A DNA stretch of 64,000 nucleotides from CAZNHL01 sp964572965 (GCA_964572965.1 CAZNHL010000004.1:42305-106304); one strand, 5' to 3'. Counted from the first letter of the stretch, positions 16,882-25,965 are shown. A program made the numbers and translations. The notes: generated by a model not told the origin, from the letters alone.

Positions 16882-17589
16882 ATGAAAGCTATAGCCTTAC
16901 TAGTTTTAACAATAACCTCCTTAAACTCTTTTGCACAAATTGAATTTAAGGAGTTTAAATTCAATTATAAATATTCAAGCATGAGCATCTCTTGCAATGC
17001 GGAAGAAGCCAGCCTCACAATTCCATACTTGCTGCCAGACACTAACAACAGTATTATAGAAAAAGTTAACGAAGCAATTTCGGTAATTATACAGAACAAC
17101 TTTCAGTCTCTGTTAGAAAACCCTGTCATCAATTTAGAATTTCTTAAAGGTGACAAAGATTGCGACACAACCAATCTCAGTTTTCAGGTGCCCGAAAAAA
17201 GCACAATGGAATACTCTATTTCCCAAAATTTAAATAATTTCTCAAGTTTCACGATCGTCGTTACACAATCGCCCTCCGGAGCAGGACTTGGTAAGATGAG
17301 TTATGGAATTTATTCGTACAATATTGACCTTAAAAACAATCAATTGATAACCATTAATGACATTTTTAATACTGCCAATAAAACAAAACTATATTCGCTA
17401 TTGAAAAAAAAACTGAAAGAGGATATAATGGAGGACACAAATCTTCAGTTTGACGAGTTTAACATTAGTGATAAGACACTTATTATCCATTGTATAGCTG
17501 ATTATGATACTTATTTCAAAGTTGAATTACCTTTTGAAAGTGTACAAAAGCTTGTAAATAAAAAACACTTATGGATTTTTAAACATTAA
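16882..17589 (+). CDS. Exported DUF3298 (RsiV-like) domain protein
   Basis: 235 residues with a signal peptide (MKAIALLVLTITSLNSFAQ). The first half of the mature chain resembles the DUF4163 strand-helix region; residues about 120-230 match the DUF3298 fold, with a GKMSYGIYSYNIDLKNNQLITINDIFN segment and a closing EVxLPFESVQKLV-like helix (here VELPFESVQKLV). The family is found in the extracytoplasmic part of RsiV and in lysozyme-inhibitor-like proteins, but no such role can be claimed. Its start lies 29 nt after the inverted-repeat element, so its promoter may be inside the element (inference). Confidence 0.8.
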   Translation: MKAIALLVLTITSLNSFAQIEFKEFKFNYKYSSMSISCNAEEASLTIPYLLPDTNNSIIEKVNEAISVIIQNNFQSLLENPVINLEFLKGDKDCDTTNLSFQVPEKSTMEYSISQNLNNFSSFTIVVTQSPSGAGLGKMSYGIYSYNIDLKNNQLITINDIFNTANKTKLYSLLKKKLKEDIMEDTNLQFDEFNISDKTLIIHCIADYDTYFKVELPFESVQKLVNKKHLWIFKH

Positions 17590-17816
17590 CTGTTTCGGCC
17601 TGCCCCATGTCCTTAGAGTTAGTGTAGCAAACCTAAGGATTAGACAATGAATGCAGAGACGCCGGCTCGGACAATAATCGAAACAATCTTCATTATATAG
17701 ATCTGCCACCTACGGAGGCAATAGCTTATATGGAATTCCTGAATCTACCAATTCAGGCTCCTCTGGTTAGCCCCACTCATCCAAGCTTAAACTAAAGCAT
17801 TCTGATTAAAGAATCG

Positions 17817-17824
17817 TATCTTTG
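17817..17824 (+). promoter_or_regulatory. -7 box, probable promoter of the monooxygenase gene
   Basis: TATCTTTG matches TAnnTTTG, 52 nt before the TTG start at 17877. No good -33 TTTG is seen at the right distance. The rest of the gap 17590-17876 holds only a 7-bp hairpin at 17738-17757. Confidence 0.45.
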
Positions 17825-17876
17825 AACATTATATACTGATCCGTTAGAAAGTCTGGAACAGATTAAATAAAGAAGA

Positions 17877-19337
17877 TTGAAAAAAGTGGAGAATGAGGAG
17901 ACTTGCTGGACTATTTGCCCGGAATGTCATGGACAGGGCAAACAAAAAAGGAAGTTGAAAAAGAAAGTTCAACTCAAATTACAGGCAGCAATAGAGCAAT
18001 TTGAAAAAAATAAGGCCGAAGGGACAGCACAAACGCGTCCTAATCGACACCTATATACCTGTGAAAACTGTGAAGGTTCAGGCTTACTCTATTCTACCAA
18101 CTATCCTGTAACAGATACAGAAAACTACCCGCATGTGGCTATTATTGGAGGAGGTATCGGAGGCGTTGCTCTGGCTGTGGCTTGCCTGCATCGCGGAATT
18201 CCTTTTACTCTTTATGAACGCGACAATAGCTTCGATGCCCGGTCTCAAGGCTACGGACTCACTTTACAGCAGGCCAGCAACGCTATGGCACAATTGGGTA
18301 TTTCCTCTTTAAAAGAAGGTATAAACTCAACAAGACATCTGGTACATACACCTGAAGGAAAAGTGATTGGAGAATGGGGTATGAGAAAAAGCATGGCTTC
18401 AAATAAGAAAGCCTATCCGAGGCGTACCAACATACATATCGCACGGCAATCTTTGCGTTTAGCACTACTTGAGCAGCTTGGAGGCTCTGATGCCGTACAG
18501 TGGGGACATCAGTTAATAGATATTAAGGAAGGGAAAAGTGTTGACCTCACCTTTCAGGTGAACGGAGAGATCAAAAATACCAAGGCAGATCTTGTAGTTG
18601 GAGCCGACGGTATCCGCAGTTCCGTACGCAGATTGCTGATTGGTGAGGACGTTACTCCATTACGTTACCTCGGCTGTATTGTGATACTGGGCATTTGTCC
18701 TTTGCAAAACCTCGAGGGTCTTGATAGTTCTTTGTTGGATTCCGCCACGGTATTTCAAACAGCAAATGGCAATGAGCGCATCTATATGATGCCTTACACT
18801 TTAGACACGGTGATGTGGCAACTTAGCTTTCCAATGTCGGAAAAAGAAGCAATAGATTTGAGTACCCTAGGTTCTCAGGCACTTAAGAAAGAAGCGTGCC
18901 GTAGAACCCAATGGCACGATCCGATTCCCCAGATTTTAGCGGCAACCAAGGAAACTCAGATTTCCGGCTATCCTGTCTATGACAGAGAACTACTCTCTCC
19001 AGAATTGTTAGAACAATGGAAGCAAATAACGCTCATTGGAGATGCTGCCCATCCTATGAGTCCGTTCAAGGGACAGGGGGCGAATCAAGCCATATTGGAT
19101 GCCCTAGCACTGGCCCGGGGGATCTCAAAAGGATGCAGACCGTTATCTCAATGGAGAGAAGCCGGGATAAGGAAAAGCATATTAACTGAGTTGGAGTCAG
19201 AAATGCTGGAGCGCAGCGCTATCAAAGTGAAAGGCTCAGCAACGGCAGCCAAGTTTCTACATTCGGAAATTGTGCTTCAGGAGGGTGATAGCCCACGAGG
19301 AAGAAAACCTAATAAAAAGATGCCTGATAACGTTTAG
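17877..19337 (+). CDS. FAD-dependent monooxygenase with N-terminal DnaJ-like cysteine domain
   Basis: 486 residues. Start TTG at 17877: an in-frame stop lies just upstream and no ATG precedes the conserved part; GTG at 17886 is the alternative. Residues 14-69 carry two CxxCxGxG-type motifs, CPECHGQG (Cys14, Cys17) and CENCEGSG (Cys62, Cys65), separated by a Lys-rich helix, as in the DnaJ zinc region. A class A flavoprotein monooxygenase follows: GGGIGG (91-96) for FAD, YERD, the DG motif VVGADGIRSSVRRLL, and GDAAHPMSPFKGQGANQAILDA. It would hydroxylate an aromatic or polyketide-type substrate using NAD(P)H. It resembles the TetX/PheA broad group, but a resistance role is not supported. The Cys domain could bind zinc. 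I recall similar fused proteins in other Bacteroidota. Confidence 0.85.
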   Translation: MKKVENEETCWTICPECHGQGKQKRKLKKKVQLKLQAAIEQFEKNKAEGTAQTRPNRHLYTCENCEGSGLLYSTNYPVTDTENYPHVAIIGGGIGGVALAVACLHRGIPFTLYERDNSFDARSQGYGLTLQQASNAMAQLGISSLKEGINSTRHLVHTPEGKVIGEWGMRKSMASNKKAYPRRTNIHIARQSLRLALLEQLGGSDAVQWGHQLIDIKEGKSVDLTFQVNGEIKNTKADLVVGADGIRSSVRRLLIGEDVTPLRYLGCIVILGICPLQNLEGLDSSLLDSATVFQTANGNERIYMMPYTLDTVMWQLSFPMSEKEAIDLSTLGSQALKKEACRRTQWHDPIPQILAATKETQISGYPVYDRELLSPELLEQWKQITLIGDAAHPMSPFKGQGANQAILDALALARGISKGCRPLSQWREAGIRKSILTELESEMLERSAIKVKGSATAAKFLHSEIVLQEGDSPRGRKPNKKMPDNV

Positions 19338-19404
19338 TTCTTGAGCTTAAATCTAACTATATCCTAAAATACTAAAGACTTCATTTTCAAAGAACTGCTA
19401 TAAA

Positions 19405-20607
19405 TCACTTCGTGCCTTGCCCTTGTGGTATTACTATTATTCCACTTGAATTTCCCGATAAGTCGTACGTTGAATAATCAATACAACGTAAGTCATACAA
19501 AGCTTTATTCTTACTTACATCTAATTTCACCATCCGGTTGAACTGGCATTTCAATACCTGCAGTTTCTGGTTGCTTTTAAGATCCAAGCTGGTTATCTGG
19601 TTATCCGAACAATCTAGCTTCTCCAAATTCACATTAGCGCTGGTGCTTAAAGCGGCAAGTTTATTTCCCGCACAATTGAGGTTACGCAATTTTGTAAGAT
19701 TCTGAATATCCAACTGTTGCAATGAATTATTTTCACACTCAATATCTTCTAATAGTATCGGTAAACTGATTTCAGAAACTAAATTATTAGAGAAAACCAA
19801 ATAGTTTAGTTTTCCTAAAGAGTCAAGTCTTAATTCAGTCAGTTTATTGCCAGCAATATGCAAAGTGGTCAATTTTGCATTCTGAGTCAGTTTGATACTA
19901 TTTAGAGCATTTCTTTCTAAATACAAGACTTCCAGCTTTTTATTATTACTTAAATTAATTTTCTCGATTTGGTTTAAGCCACAACGCAACTCCACTAACT
20001 CGGGACACGCTGTTACATCTAATCCTTTTAACCTATTCTTATAACACGTTAAATACTTTAAAAATGGTTTACTTAGTATTTCCAGTTCGATAAGCTTATT
20101 ATACTGACAACAAAGCCAGTTCAAACGCTTATTGTTACTTACATTTAAATAGGATAAGCTATTATTATCACACCAAACAAGCTCTAGATTTAAAGCTTTT
20201 CTAAAATCTAGCGAATCTATTTTATTGACCTGACATTTTAAGGAAATAAGGTTTGGGTTGGAACTTAGATCGAGCTTGGTTAACTTATTAGATGTACAAT
20301 CCAAGTACTCAAGTAAACCATTCCGGGTTAAATCAATGGATTCAATATCATTCTGAAAAAGCTTTAAACTCTTTATATTTCTAAAGTACGCTACTTCCGG
20401 AAATCGGCTTATTTTTTTCTGGCTCAAATCTAATTCTGTTACTTCTTCCGCTTCAGAAACCAGGATTTGATTATCGCCATTCAAATCAATTTTAGGAATA
20501 TGAGCTAGTAAGGCCATCTGCACATTTGGATCTTCAAAATGTACTACCTGACTCATCATCAGATTCGATATTCCCAGAAAAAACACTAAAAAAGTTAACT
20601 TCCTCAT
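19405..20607 (-). CDS. Exported leucine-rich-repeat protein
   Basis: 400 residues with a signal peptide (MRKLTFLVFFLGISNLMMSQ). After a short cap holding a Ca-loop-like DLNGDNQILVSEAEE, about 15 repeats of about 21 residues follow, with the pattern LxxLxCxxNxLxxLDLSxNxxL, as in bacterial cysteine-type LRR surface proteins (for example LDCSDNQITSLDLKSNQKLQ). The repeats end at a short tail without a T9SS sorting domain or transmembrane helix. LRR proteins bind other proteins; the partner is unknown. It is monocistronic: no downstream gene on its strand, convergent with the monooxygenase gene. Confidence 0.87.
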   Translation of the reverse strand: MRKLTFLVFFLGISNLMMSQVVHFEDPNVQMALLAHIPKIDLNGDNQILVSEAEEVTELDLSQKKISRFPEVAYFRNIKSLKLFQNDIESIDLTRNGLLEYLDCTSNKLTKLDLSSNPNLISLKCQVNKIDSLDFRKALNLELVWCDNNSLSYLNVSNNKRLNWLCCQYNKLIELEILSKPFLKYLTCYKNRLKGLDVTACPELVELRCGLNQIEKINLSNNKKLEVLYLERNALNSIKLTQNAKLTTLHIAGNKLTELRLDSLGKLNYLVFSNNLVSEISLPILLEDIECENNSLQQLDIQNLTKLRNLNCAGNKLAALSTSANVNLEKLDCSDNQITSLDLKSNQKLQVLKCQFNRMVKLDVSKNKALYDLRCIDYSTYDLSGNSSGIIVIPQGQGTK

Positions 20608-20643
20608 TATGGCTTATCTTAATACTATAGTCATTTAAAACAC

Positions 20644-20680
20644 AGAGAGGCCCTAATTTACATCAGGACCTCTCTTTTAT
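20644..20680 (-). terminator. Terminator-like hairpin T1, paralogous to the infB terminator
   Basis: Stem AGAGAGG (20644-20650) with CCTCTCT (20669-20675) plus two further pairs across a mismatch. On the minus strand it is followed by TGTGTTTTA. It aligns to 20885-20921 at 30 of 37 positions without gaps, with one paired change (G-C here, A-T there) that keeps the stem. Confidence 0.65.
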
Positions 20681-20692
20681 TATCCTTGCTCG

Positions 20693-20773
20693 TCGAGATT
20701 TGCAATCTCGATGTCAGATAAGAAGGATTTATAATCCGACTACCTAGTCTATCTGGGCGTATGCGATACGCCC
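20693..20773. repeat. Array of three short palindromes (REP-like)
   Basis: Three hairpins each with a 3-nt loop: TCGAGATT-TGC-AATCTCGA (20693-20711), GGATT-TAT-AATCC (20725-20737) and GGGCGTAT-GCG-ATACGCCC (20755-20773). They lie in the 330-nt gap between the LRR gene and infB, between two related terminators. Such stacks of short palindromes are typical of repetitive extragenic palindromes; no REP-associated transposase is in the window. The remaining gap (20774-20884) shows nothing I can name. Confidence 0.7.
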
Positions 20774-20884
20774 CTACTGCACCTAATATCTTCAAACCTC
20801 TACCCTGTAGCCCCTTTACAATCCAAACTGTAAAAATAGCTTCTGGCAAACAATTTCGGCAAGCTCAATTACCACCCAAAACGA

Positions 20885-20921
20885 AGAAAGATCCCGATTT
20901 GCATCAGGACCTTTCTTTTAT
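20885..20921 (-). terminator. Terminator of infB (T2)
   Basis: Stem AGAAAG (20885-20890) with CTTTCT (20911-20916) extended by TCC/GGA. It is 17 nt beyond the infB stop. On the minus strand it is followed by TCGTTTT. Paralogue of T1 at 20644. Confidence 0.72.
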
Positions 20922-20937
20922 GATTCAGAAAAAACAA

Positions 20938-23900
20938 TTACAGTTTTCTCTTTACTTCTCTTTGTTCGTAACTTTCGATCGTATCGCCTACTTCAAGGTT
21001 GTTGAAGTTTTTAATACTCAAACCGCACTCATAACCAAACTTCACTTCTGCCACATCGTCTTTGAAACGCTTCAGAGCCTGAAGTTCACCAGAGTAAACT
21101 ACGATACCGTCGCGGATCACACGGATCTGGTTGTTACGCTTCACATACCCTTCAGTTACGTAGCAACCTGCTACTGTACCAACTTTAGATATTTTGAATA
21201 CTTCGCGAATGTCGATGTTACCTACGATTATTTCTTCAAACTTAGGCTCCAACATACCTTCCATCGCAGCTTTCAGATCGTTAATCGCATCGTAGATGAT
21301 TGAGTACATACGGATTTCGATTTCTTCCTGCTCTGCCAATTTCTTAGCACTTTGAGAAGGTCTAACCTGGAATGCGATTACAATTGCATCAGACGCTGAC
21401 GCCAGCAAGATATCAGATTCCGAAATCTGGCCAACACCTTTGTGAATAATTGACACCTGAATTTCTTCAGTAGACAATTTCAACAATGAATCAGAAAGTG
21501 CCTCAACAGAACCATCCACATCACCTTTCACAATTACGTTTAACTGTTTGAAAGTACCAATTGCCAAACGACGGCCAATTTCATCCAGTGTGATGTGTTT
21601 CTTAGTTCTTACAGACTGCTCACGTATCAACTGCTCTCTGCGAGTTGCAATTTCGCGTGCTTCTCTGTCAGACTCCATTACCTGGAATTTATCACCGGCC
21701 TGAGGAGCTCCTGCAAGACCCAGTACCTGTACCGGACAAGAAGGACCTGCTGTTTTCAAACGTGTTCCTTTGTGATCCGTCATTGCACGTACTTTACCGA
21801 AGTGTGTACCTGCCAACACGATATCTCCTACTCTCAATGTACCTGATTGTACAATTAACGTAGAAACGTATCCACGACCTTTATCAAGAGATGCTTCAAT
21901 TACAGCACCAACGGCATTCTTATTAGGATTAGCCTTCAGATCAAGTAGTTCAGCCTCTAGCAATACTTTTTCAAGTAATTCTTTGATACCGGTACCTTTC
22001 TTGGCAGAGATCTCTTGCTCCTGGAATTTACCACCCCATGATTCAAGCAAGATATTTTGCTGAGATAATTGCTCACGGATTTTATCCGAGTTAGCACCTG
22101 GCTTATCTATTTTGTTGATAGCAAATACGATTGGCACACCAGCGTTTTGCGCGTGGTTGATTGCTTCTTTCGTCTGAGGCATGACACTGTCGTCAGCTGC
22201 TACCACAATGATTACAATATCAGTAATTTTCGCACCACGGGCACGCATCGCTGTGAAGGCTTCGTGACCTGGTGTATCAAGGAATGTAATTTTCTTACCG
22301 CCTTCGGTTGTTACATCGTAAGCACCGATGTGCTGAGTAATCCCCCCTGCTTCAGAAGCAGTTACGTTTGCACGACGAATATAATCAAGTAACGAAGTTT
22401 TACCGTGATCGACGTGACCCATGATGGTTACAATCGGCGATCTTGGAAGCAAATCCTCTTCTGCTTCAACTTCAACAACTTCTTCTTCCTCTTCTTTAAC
22501 AGAAATGAACTGAGCATCAAATCCAAACTCATCAGCGATAACCGTGATTACCTCGGCATCCAGACGTTGGTTGATAGAAACGAATAAGCCCATGTTCAAA
22601 CATGACTTGATTACGTCATTTACACTCACATCCATCAAAGACGCTAAGTCACTGGTAGAACAGAATTCGTTCACCTTCAGCACTTTTGCATCTTCTCTTT
22701 CCTGATTCAAACGATCTTCAAGTGCCTCAGCTGCCGCATTTCTCTTTTCCTTACGGTATTTAGAACGGTTAGCCATGTTACCTGATGGCTTATGACCGCC
22801 CTGAAGCTTAGCCATTGTAGCCTTGATCTTATCCTGGATTTCCTTGTCGGAAATTTCTCCTTTCGGTTCAAACTTAGCTCCTGCATTAGCATGGCGTTTG
22901 AAGTCACCACCTCCCGCAGGGCGATTACCACCTGGGTTATTTCCTCCAGGCCTGTTTCCTCCAGGACCGCCCGGACGGTTATTACCACCTTGTTGTCCTC
23001 CCTGGCCTTGTGGTCTCGGACCATTCCCCTGACCTTGTGGTCTTGGACCGTGGTTTTGACCTTGTCCTGGTTGTCCTCCCTGACCGGCTGGTCTGTTGGT
23101 ATCAACTTTAGTATCTCCAGGAATTCGTGCTCTTTTCTTTTTCTTCTTATCAGCCCCTCCTTCGAATTTCTTCCCCGGTGCAGGACGGGTATCTTTTACA
23201 GGTAATTGAATTTTACCTAAAACTGTTAACCCTTTTAATGTATCAGCTTTTGCCTCAATCACTTCATCAGCAACCGGAGCTTCTTGTTTTTCTTCAACCA
23301 CAGGCTTAGCCTCAACAGGTTTAGGCTTTTCGGCAACCGGAGCTTTTGGTTTTTCCGGTTCAACTTTTGGTTTTTCAGCTGTCGGCTGTTGAGCTTGCTG
23401 CTGCGGTTGTTTTGGCTTTTCAGCATGCACAACCGTCTTAGGAGTTTCTGCTACAGGAGCTTTCACTTCCTCTTTTTTAGTTTCCTGTACAGGAGTTTCC
23501 TGCGCAGGTTTTTCAGCTACTACAGGTTTAGCCGTTTCTTCTTTAGGCTGTACAATTGCTACAGGCTTCTCTTTTGGAGGTTCAGGCGCAACTACAGCAA
23601 CCACCTTAGGCTCTTCAGCAGCTGGTTTAGCAACAGGCTTTTTCTGAGCATCAAGATCAATTTTACCTACTACTTTGAAACCGGGAAGAACAACTTTAGT
23701 TTCTTCTACAGAAGCTTTTTCTTCTTCTTTTACAACCGGCTTTGCAGTCGTTTGCTTAGAGTCTTCCAGATTTTTGATAAATACTTCCTGTTCTTCCTCC
23801 TTCTTTTTGGTAGTAACAGCTGCCGCTTCAGCCTTTAGCGTTATGTTTTCGCTATGCTTTTTACCAATAGAAACATTTGATGCCTCTTTTTTGTCTTGAA

Positions 23901-24072
23901 TGGAAGACTGAAAGTCTTTTAACAACAAGGAGTATTGTTCGTTGCTAATTTTCGCATTCGGGTTTGCCTCAACTTTAAAGCCCTTGGTACCCAAGTGATC
24001 CGTCACCGTAGATAATCCTACGTTGAGCATCCTGGCTACCTGACCTAATCTGTGCATTTTTTCTTCTGACAT
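20938..24072 (-). CDS. infB: Translation initiation factor IF-2
   Basis: 1044 residues. The N-terminus starts with the IF2-N helix MSEEKMHRLGQVARMLNVGLSTVTDHL, followed by a very long Lys/Pro/Ala/Glu/Val linker and a Gly/Gln/Asn/Arg-rich stretch (residues about 340-400), then a second IF2-N part. The GTPase domain begins about residue 545: GHVDHGKTS (G1), DTPGHEAF (G3), NKID (G4). The C-terminal domains II-IV bind fMet-tRNA and end with SIKNFNNLEVGDTIESYEQ. It delivers initiator tRNA to the 30S subunit. The gene is separated from nusA by a terminator and has its own promoter candidate (24094-24126). The Gly-rich linker is typical of Bacteroidota. Confidence 0.97.
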   Translation of the reverse strand: MSEEKMHRLGQVARMLNVGLSTVTDHLGTKGFKVEANPNAKISNEQYSLLLKDFQSSIQDKKEASNVSIGKKHSENITLKAEAAAVTTKKKEEEQEVFIKNLEDSKQTTAKPVVKEEEKASVEETKVVLPGFKVVGKIDLDAQKKPVAKPAAEEPKVVAVVAPEPPKEKPVAIVQPKEETAKPVVAEKPAQETPVQETKKEEVKAPVAETPKTVVHAEKPKQPQQQAQQPTAEKPKVEPEKPKAPVAEKPKPVEAKPVVEEKQEAPVADEVIEAKADTLKGLTVLGKIQLPVKDTRPAPGKKFEGGADKKKKKRARIPGDTKVDTNRPAGQGGQPGQGQNHGPRPQGQGNGPRPQGQGGQQGGNNRPGGPGGNRPGGNNPGGNRPAGGGDFKRHANAGAKFEPKGEISDKEIQDKIKATMAKLQGGHKPSGNMANRSKYRKEKRNAAAEALEDRLNQEREDAKVLKVNEFCSTSDLASLMDVSVNDVIKSCLNMGLFVSINQRLDAEVITVIADEFGFDAQFISVKEEEEEVVEVEAEEDLLPRSPIVTIMGHVDHGKTSLLDYIRRANVTASEAGGITQHIGAYDVTTEGGKKITFLDTPGHEAFTAMRARGAKITDIVIIVVAADDSVMPQTKEAINHAQNAGVPIVFAINKIDKPGANSDKIREQLSQQNILLESWGGKFQEQEISAKKGTGIKELLEKVLLEAELLDLKANPNKNAVGAVIEASLDKGRGYVSTLIVQSGTLRVGDIVLAGTHFGKVRAMTDHKGTRLKTAGPSCPVQVLGLAGAPQAGDKFQVMESDREAREIATRREQLIREQSVRTKKHITLDEIGRRLAIGTFKQLNVIVKGDVDGSVEALSDSLLKLSTEEIQVSIIHKGVGQISESDILLASASDAIVIAFQVRPSQSAKKLAEQEEIEIRMYSIIYDAINDLKAAMEGMLEPKFEEIIVGNIDIREVFKISKVGTVAGCYVTEGYVKRNNQIRVIRDGIVVYSGELQALKRFKDDVAEVKFGYECGLSIKNFNNLEVGDTIESYEQREVKRKL

Positions 24073-24093
24073 TTACCTTTTTTTTTATTCAGA

Positions 24094-24126
24094 CAAAGAA
24101 AAACTCATCCCCTCTGCCATATCAAA
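24094..24126 (-). promoter_or_regulatory. Candidate separate promoter of infB
   Basis: On the minus strand, TTTG (24126-24123), a 21-nt spacer and TTTCTTTG (24101-24094), one base off TAnnTTTG. It lies between the nusA terminator and the infB start (24072). Confidence 0.45.
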
Positions 24127-24159
24127 ACTTTCTAACTCAATTATTTTTTTTCAAAAAAA

Positions 24160-24194
24160 AATATAAAAAAATCCTTTGGGGCTAACCCCAAAGG
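24160..24194 (-). terminator. Strong intrinsic terminator between nusA and infB
   Basis: A perfect 9-bp G/C-rich stem CCTTTGGGG (24173-24181) with CCCCAAAGG (24186-24194), 4-nt loop, followed on the minus strand by ATTTTTTTATA. It begins 8 nt after the nusA stop codon (24203). Confidence 0.9.
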
Positions 24195-24202
24195 TATAAT
24201 TA

Positions 24203-25459
24203 TTATTCTTCGAACTCTGCTCTCAGGATATCAAGGACATCCTCGATCGTTTCTTCTTCAAGCTCGGTACGGCGGGCCAGTTCTTCCTTGGTAACTGACA
24301 ATACACTCTTCGCTGTATCCAAACCAACTTTCCTGAATTCGTTAATTACCCACTCTTCAATTTCGTCGGTAAATTCAGCCAAAGCTACGTCATCTTCCTC
24401 ATTTTCCATCGCCTCTCTGTAAACATCGATTTCGTATCCAACCAGCTTACTTGCAAGTTTGATATTCAATCCGCCTTTACCGATTGCCAAAGATACTTGA
24501 TCAGGCTTCATATAAACAGCAACACGACCACTTTCTTTATCAACTTTCATGCTTACAATTTTTGCAGGGCTCAAAGCACGTGCAATATATAAGTCAAGGT
24601 TTTCTGTATAGTTAATAACGTCGATATTTTCGTTACCCAATTCACGTACAATACTGTGGATACGAGATCCTTTCATACCTACGCAAGCCCCTACCGGATC
24701 AATTCTGTCATCAAAAGATTCAACAGCTACTTTAGCTCTCTCTCCTGGTTCACGAACGATTTTCCTGATAGCGATCAGACCGTCAAACACTTCAGGTACT
24801 TCCTGTTCGAACAAACGCTCAAGGAATACAGGAGAAGTTCTTGACAAAATGATTCTAGGGTTTGAATTGTTCATTTCGACACGGTGAACAATTGCACGGC
24901 TGTTTTCGCCTTTTCTGAATTTGTCTTTGCTGATTTGTTCAGACTTAGGCAATACCAATTCGTTTCCGTCACCATCTACTAACAATACTTCTTTGTTAAG
25001 AATCTGGTAAACCTCTGCTGTAATTACTTCACCAACAAGGTCTTTGTATTTCTGGAATAAAAGATCTTTTTCAAGATCTTTTATTTTCTGAATCAAAGTC
25101 TGGCGTGCTGTCAATACAACACGACGACCGAAGTCAACTAATTTAATTTCTTCCGAAAATTCTTCACCAATCTCAAAATCTTCCTGCACTTTACGTGCTT
25201 CCGCTAATGCGATATGCTTGTTCTCATCAAAATCAAAGCTATCTTCTGCAAACTCGTCGTCAACGATTTCGCGGAAACGCCAGATTTCCAAATCACCCTT
25301 ATCTGTGTTGATAACGATGTCAAAGTTCTCGTCTGAATTATATTTCTTACGAATCATTGTGCGGAAAACATCTTCCAACACTTTCATCATCGTAGGACGA
25401 TCAATGTTTTTGAATTTTGCGAATTCCTGAAATGATTCAATTAATATTTGACTATCCAT
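24203..25459 (-). CDS. nusA: Transcription termination/antitermination factor NusA
   Basis: 418 residues. Order: NusA N-terminal RNA-polymerase-binding domain (residues 1-125), S1 domain (VGEVITAEVYQILNKEVLLVDGDGNELVLPKSEQ), then KH1 and KH2 (VKVAVESFDDRIDPVGACVGMKGSRIHSIVRELGNENIDVI and VSLAIGKGGLNIKLASKLVGYEIDV). A short acidic helical C-terminus resembles an AR1-like repeat (EEWVINEFRKVGLDTAKSVLSVTKEELARRT...). It controls pausing and termination. It lies 12 nt downstream of rimP in the same transcript. The terminator right behind it may itself respond to NusA (inference). Confidence 0.97.
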   Translation of the reverse strand: MDSQILIESFQEFAKFKNIDRPTMMKVLEDVFRTMIRKKYNSDENFDIVINTDKGDLEIWRFREIVDDEFAEDSFDFDENKHIALAEARKVQEDFEIGEEFSEEIKLVDFGRRVVLTARQTLIQKIKDLEKDLLFQKYKDLVGEVITAEVYQILNKEVLLVDGDGNELVLPKSEQISKDKFRKGENSRAIVHRVEMNNSNPRIILSRTSPVFLERLFEQEVPEVFDGLIAIRKIVREPGERAKVAVESFDDRIDPVGACVGMKGSRIHSIVRELGNENIDVINYTENLDLYIARALSPAKIVSMKVDKESGRVAVYMKPDQVSLAIGKGGLNIKLASKLVGYEIDVYREAMENEEDDVALAEFTDEIEEWVINEFRKVGLDTAKSVLSVTKEELARRTELEEETIEDVLDILRAEFEE

Positions 25460-25471
25460 CTTATAGGCTAC

Positions 25472-25939
25472 TTAAAATGTGATTACAATATTCGTTTTCT
25501 TTATCTCTTCTAAAGGCACGTTGATATCAACCAACTCTGCTTTTTTTCCTTTTTCTTTTTTTTCTACCGATAAAACAATGTCTGTAAGCGTTACTTCTTT
25601 CAATACACCATTTTTCTCAACTCCGTCCTTTAGAATTACCTTTAAAGTTCTTCCAATATTTTTGTGATACTGACGGATCAATTTAAAAGGCTTATCCAGA
25701 CCAGGTGAAGAAACTTCTATAACATAGTGTTCTTCGATCAGATTTTCTTCTTCTACTTTATTTACAAAGTAACGGCTTACCTCAGCGCATTCATCAACAG
25801 TAATACCGGTATCTGAGTCAATTTCAGCTACAATTTTGTAGCCTCCTCTTTGCTGAAGCAATTTCAGATCAACCAGGAAATACTGATCTCCCTGAAAACT
25901 AGCCACTAACAACTCTTCAATTTTACTTTTCAATTCCAT
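25472..25939 (-). CDS. rimP: Ribosome maturation factor RimP
   Basis: 155 residues in the usual RimP two-domain form. The N-terminal part has VDLKLLQQRGGYKIVAEIDSDTGITVDECAEVSRYFV and HYVIEVSSPGLDKPF, the family's signature strand. The C-terminal part is an SH3-like barrel ending KTNIVITF. RimP helps 30S assembly by binding the S12-S5 area. First gene of the rimP-nusA unit; promoter at 26014-26044 and a 9-bp leader hairpin at 25966-25988. Confidence 0.95.
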   Translation of the reverse strand: MELKSKIEELLVASFQGDQYFLVDLKLLQQRGGYKIVAEIDSDTGITVDECAEVSRYFVNKVEEENLIEEHYVIEVSSPGLDKPFKLIRQYHKNIGRTLKVILKDGVEKNGVLKEVTLTDIVLSVEKKEKGKKAELVDINVPLEEIKKTNIVITF

Positions 25940-25965
25940 TTTGAGGATGAATTTTGGAAAATGAA

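Noticed and set aside
17590..17876. RNA gene in the gap before the monooxygenase
   Set aside because: Only one 7-bp hairpin is visible; no tRNA or known structured RNA pattern.
17877..19337. TetX-type tetracycline-inactivating enzyme
   Set aside because: Only the broad flavoprotein fold is shared and the added cysteine domain is foreign to TetX.
22792..23838. Several long open frames antisense to the infB linker (for example 23284-23838, 22823-23032)
   Set aside because: They mirror the Lys/Pro/Gly-rich repeats of infB and have low-complexity sequence; no gene-like features.
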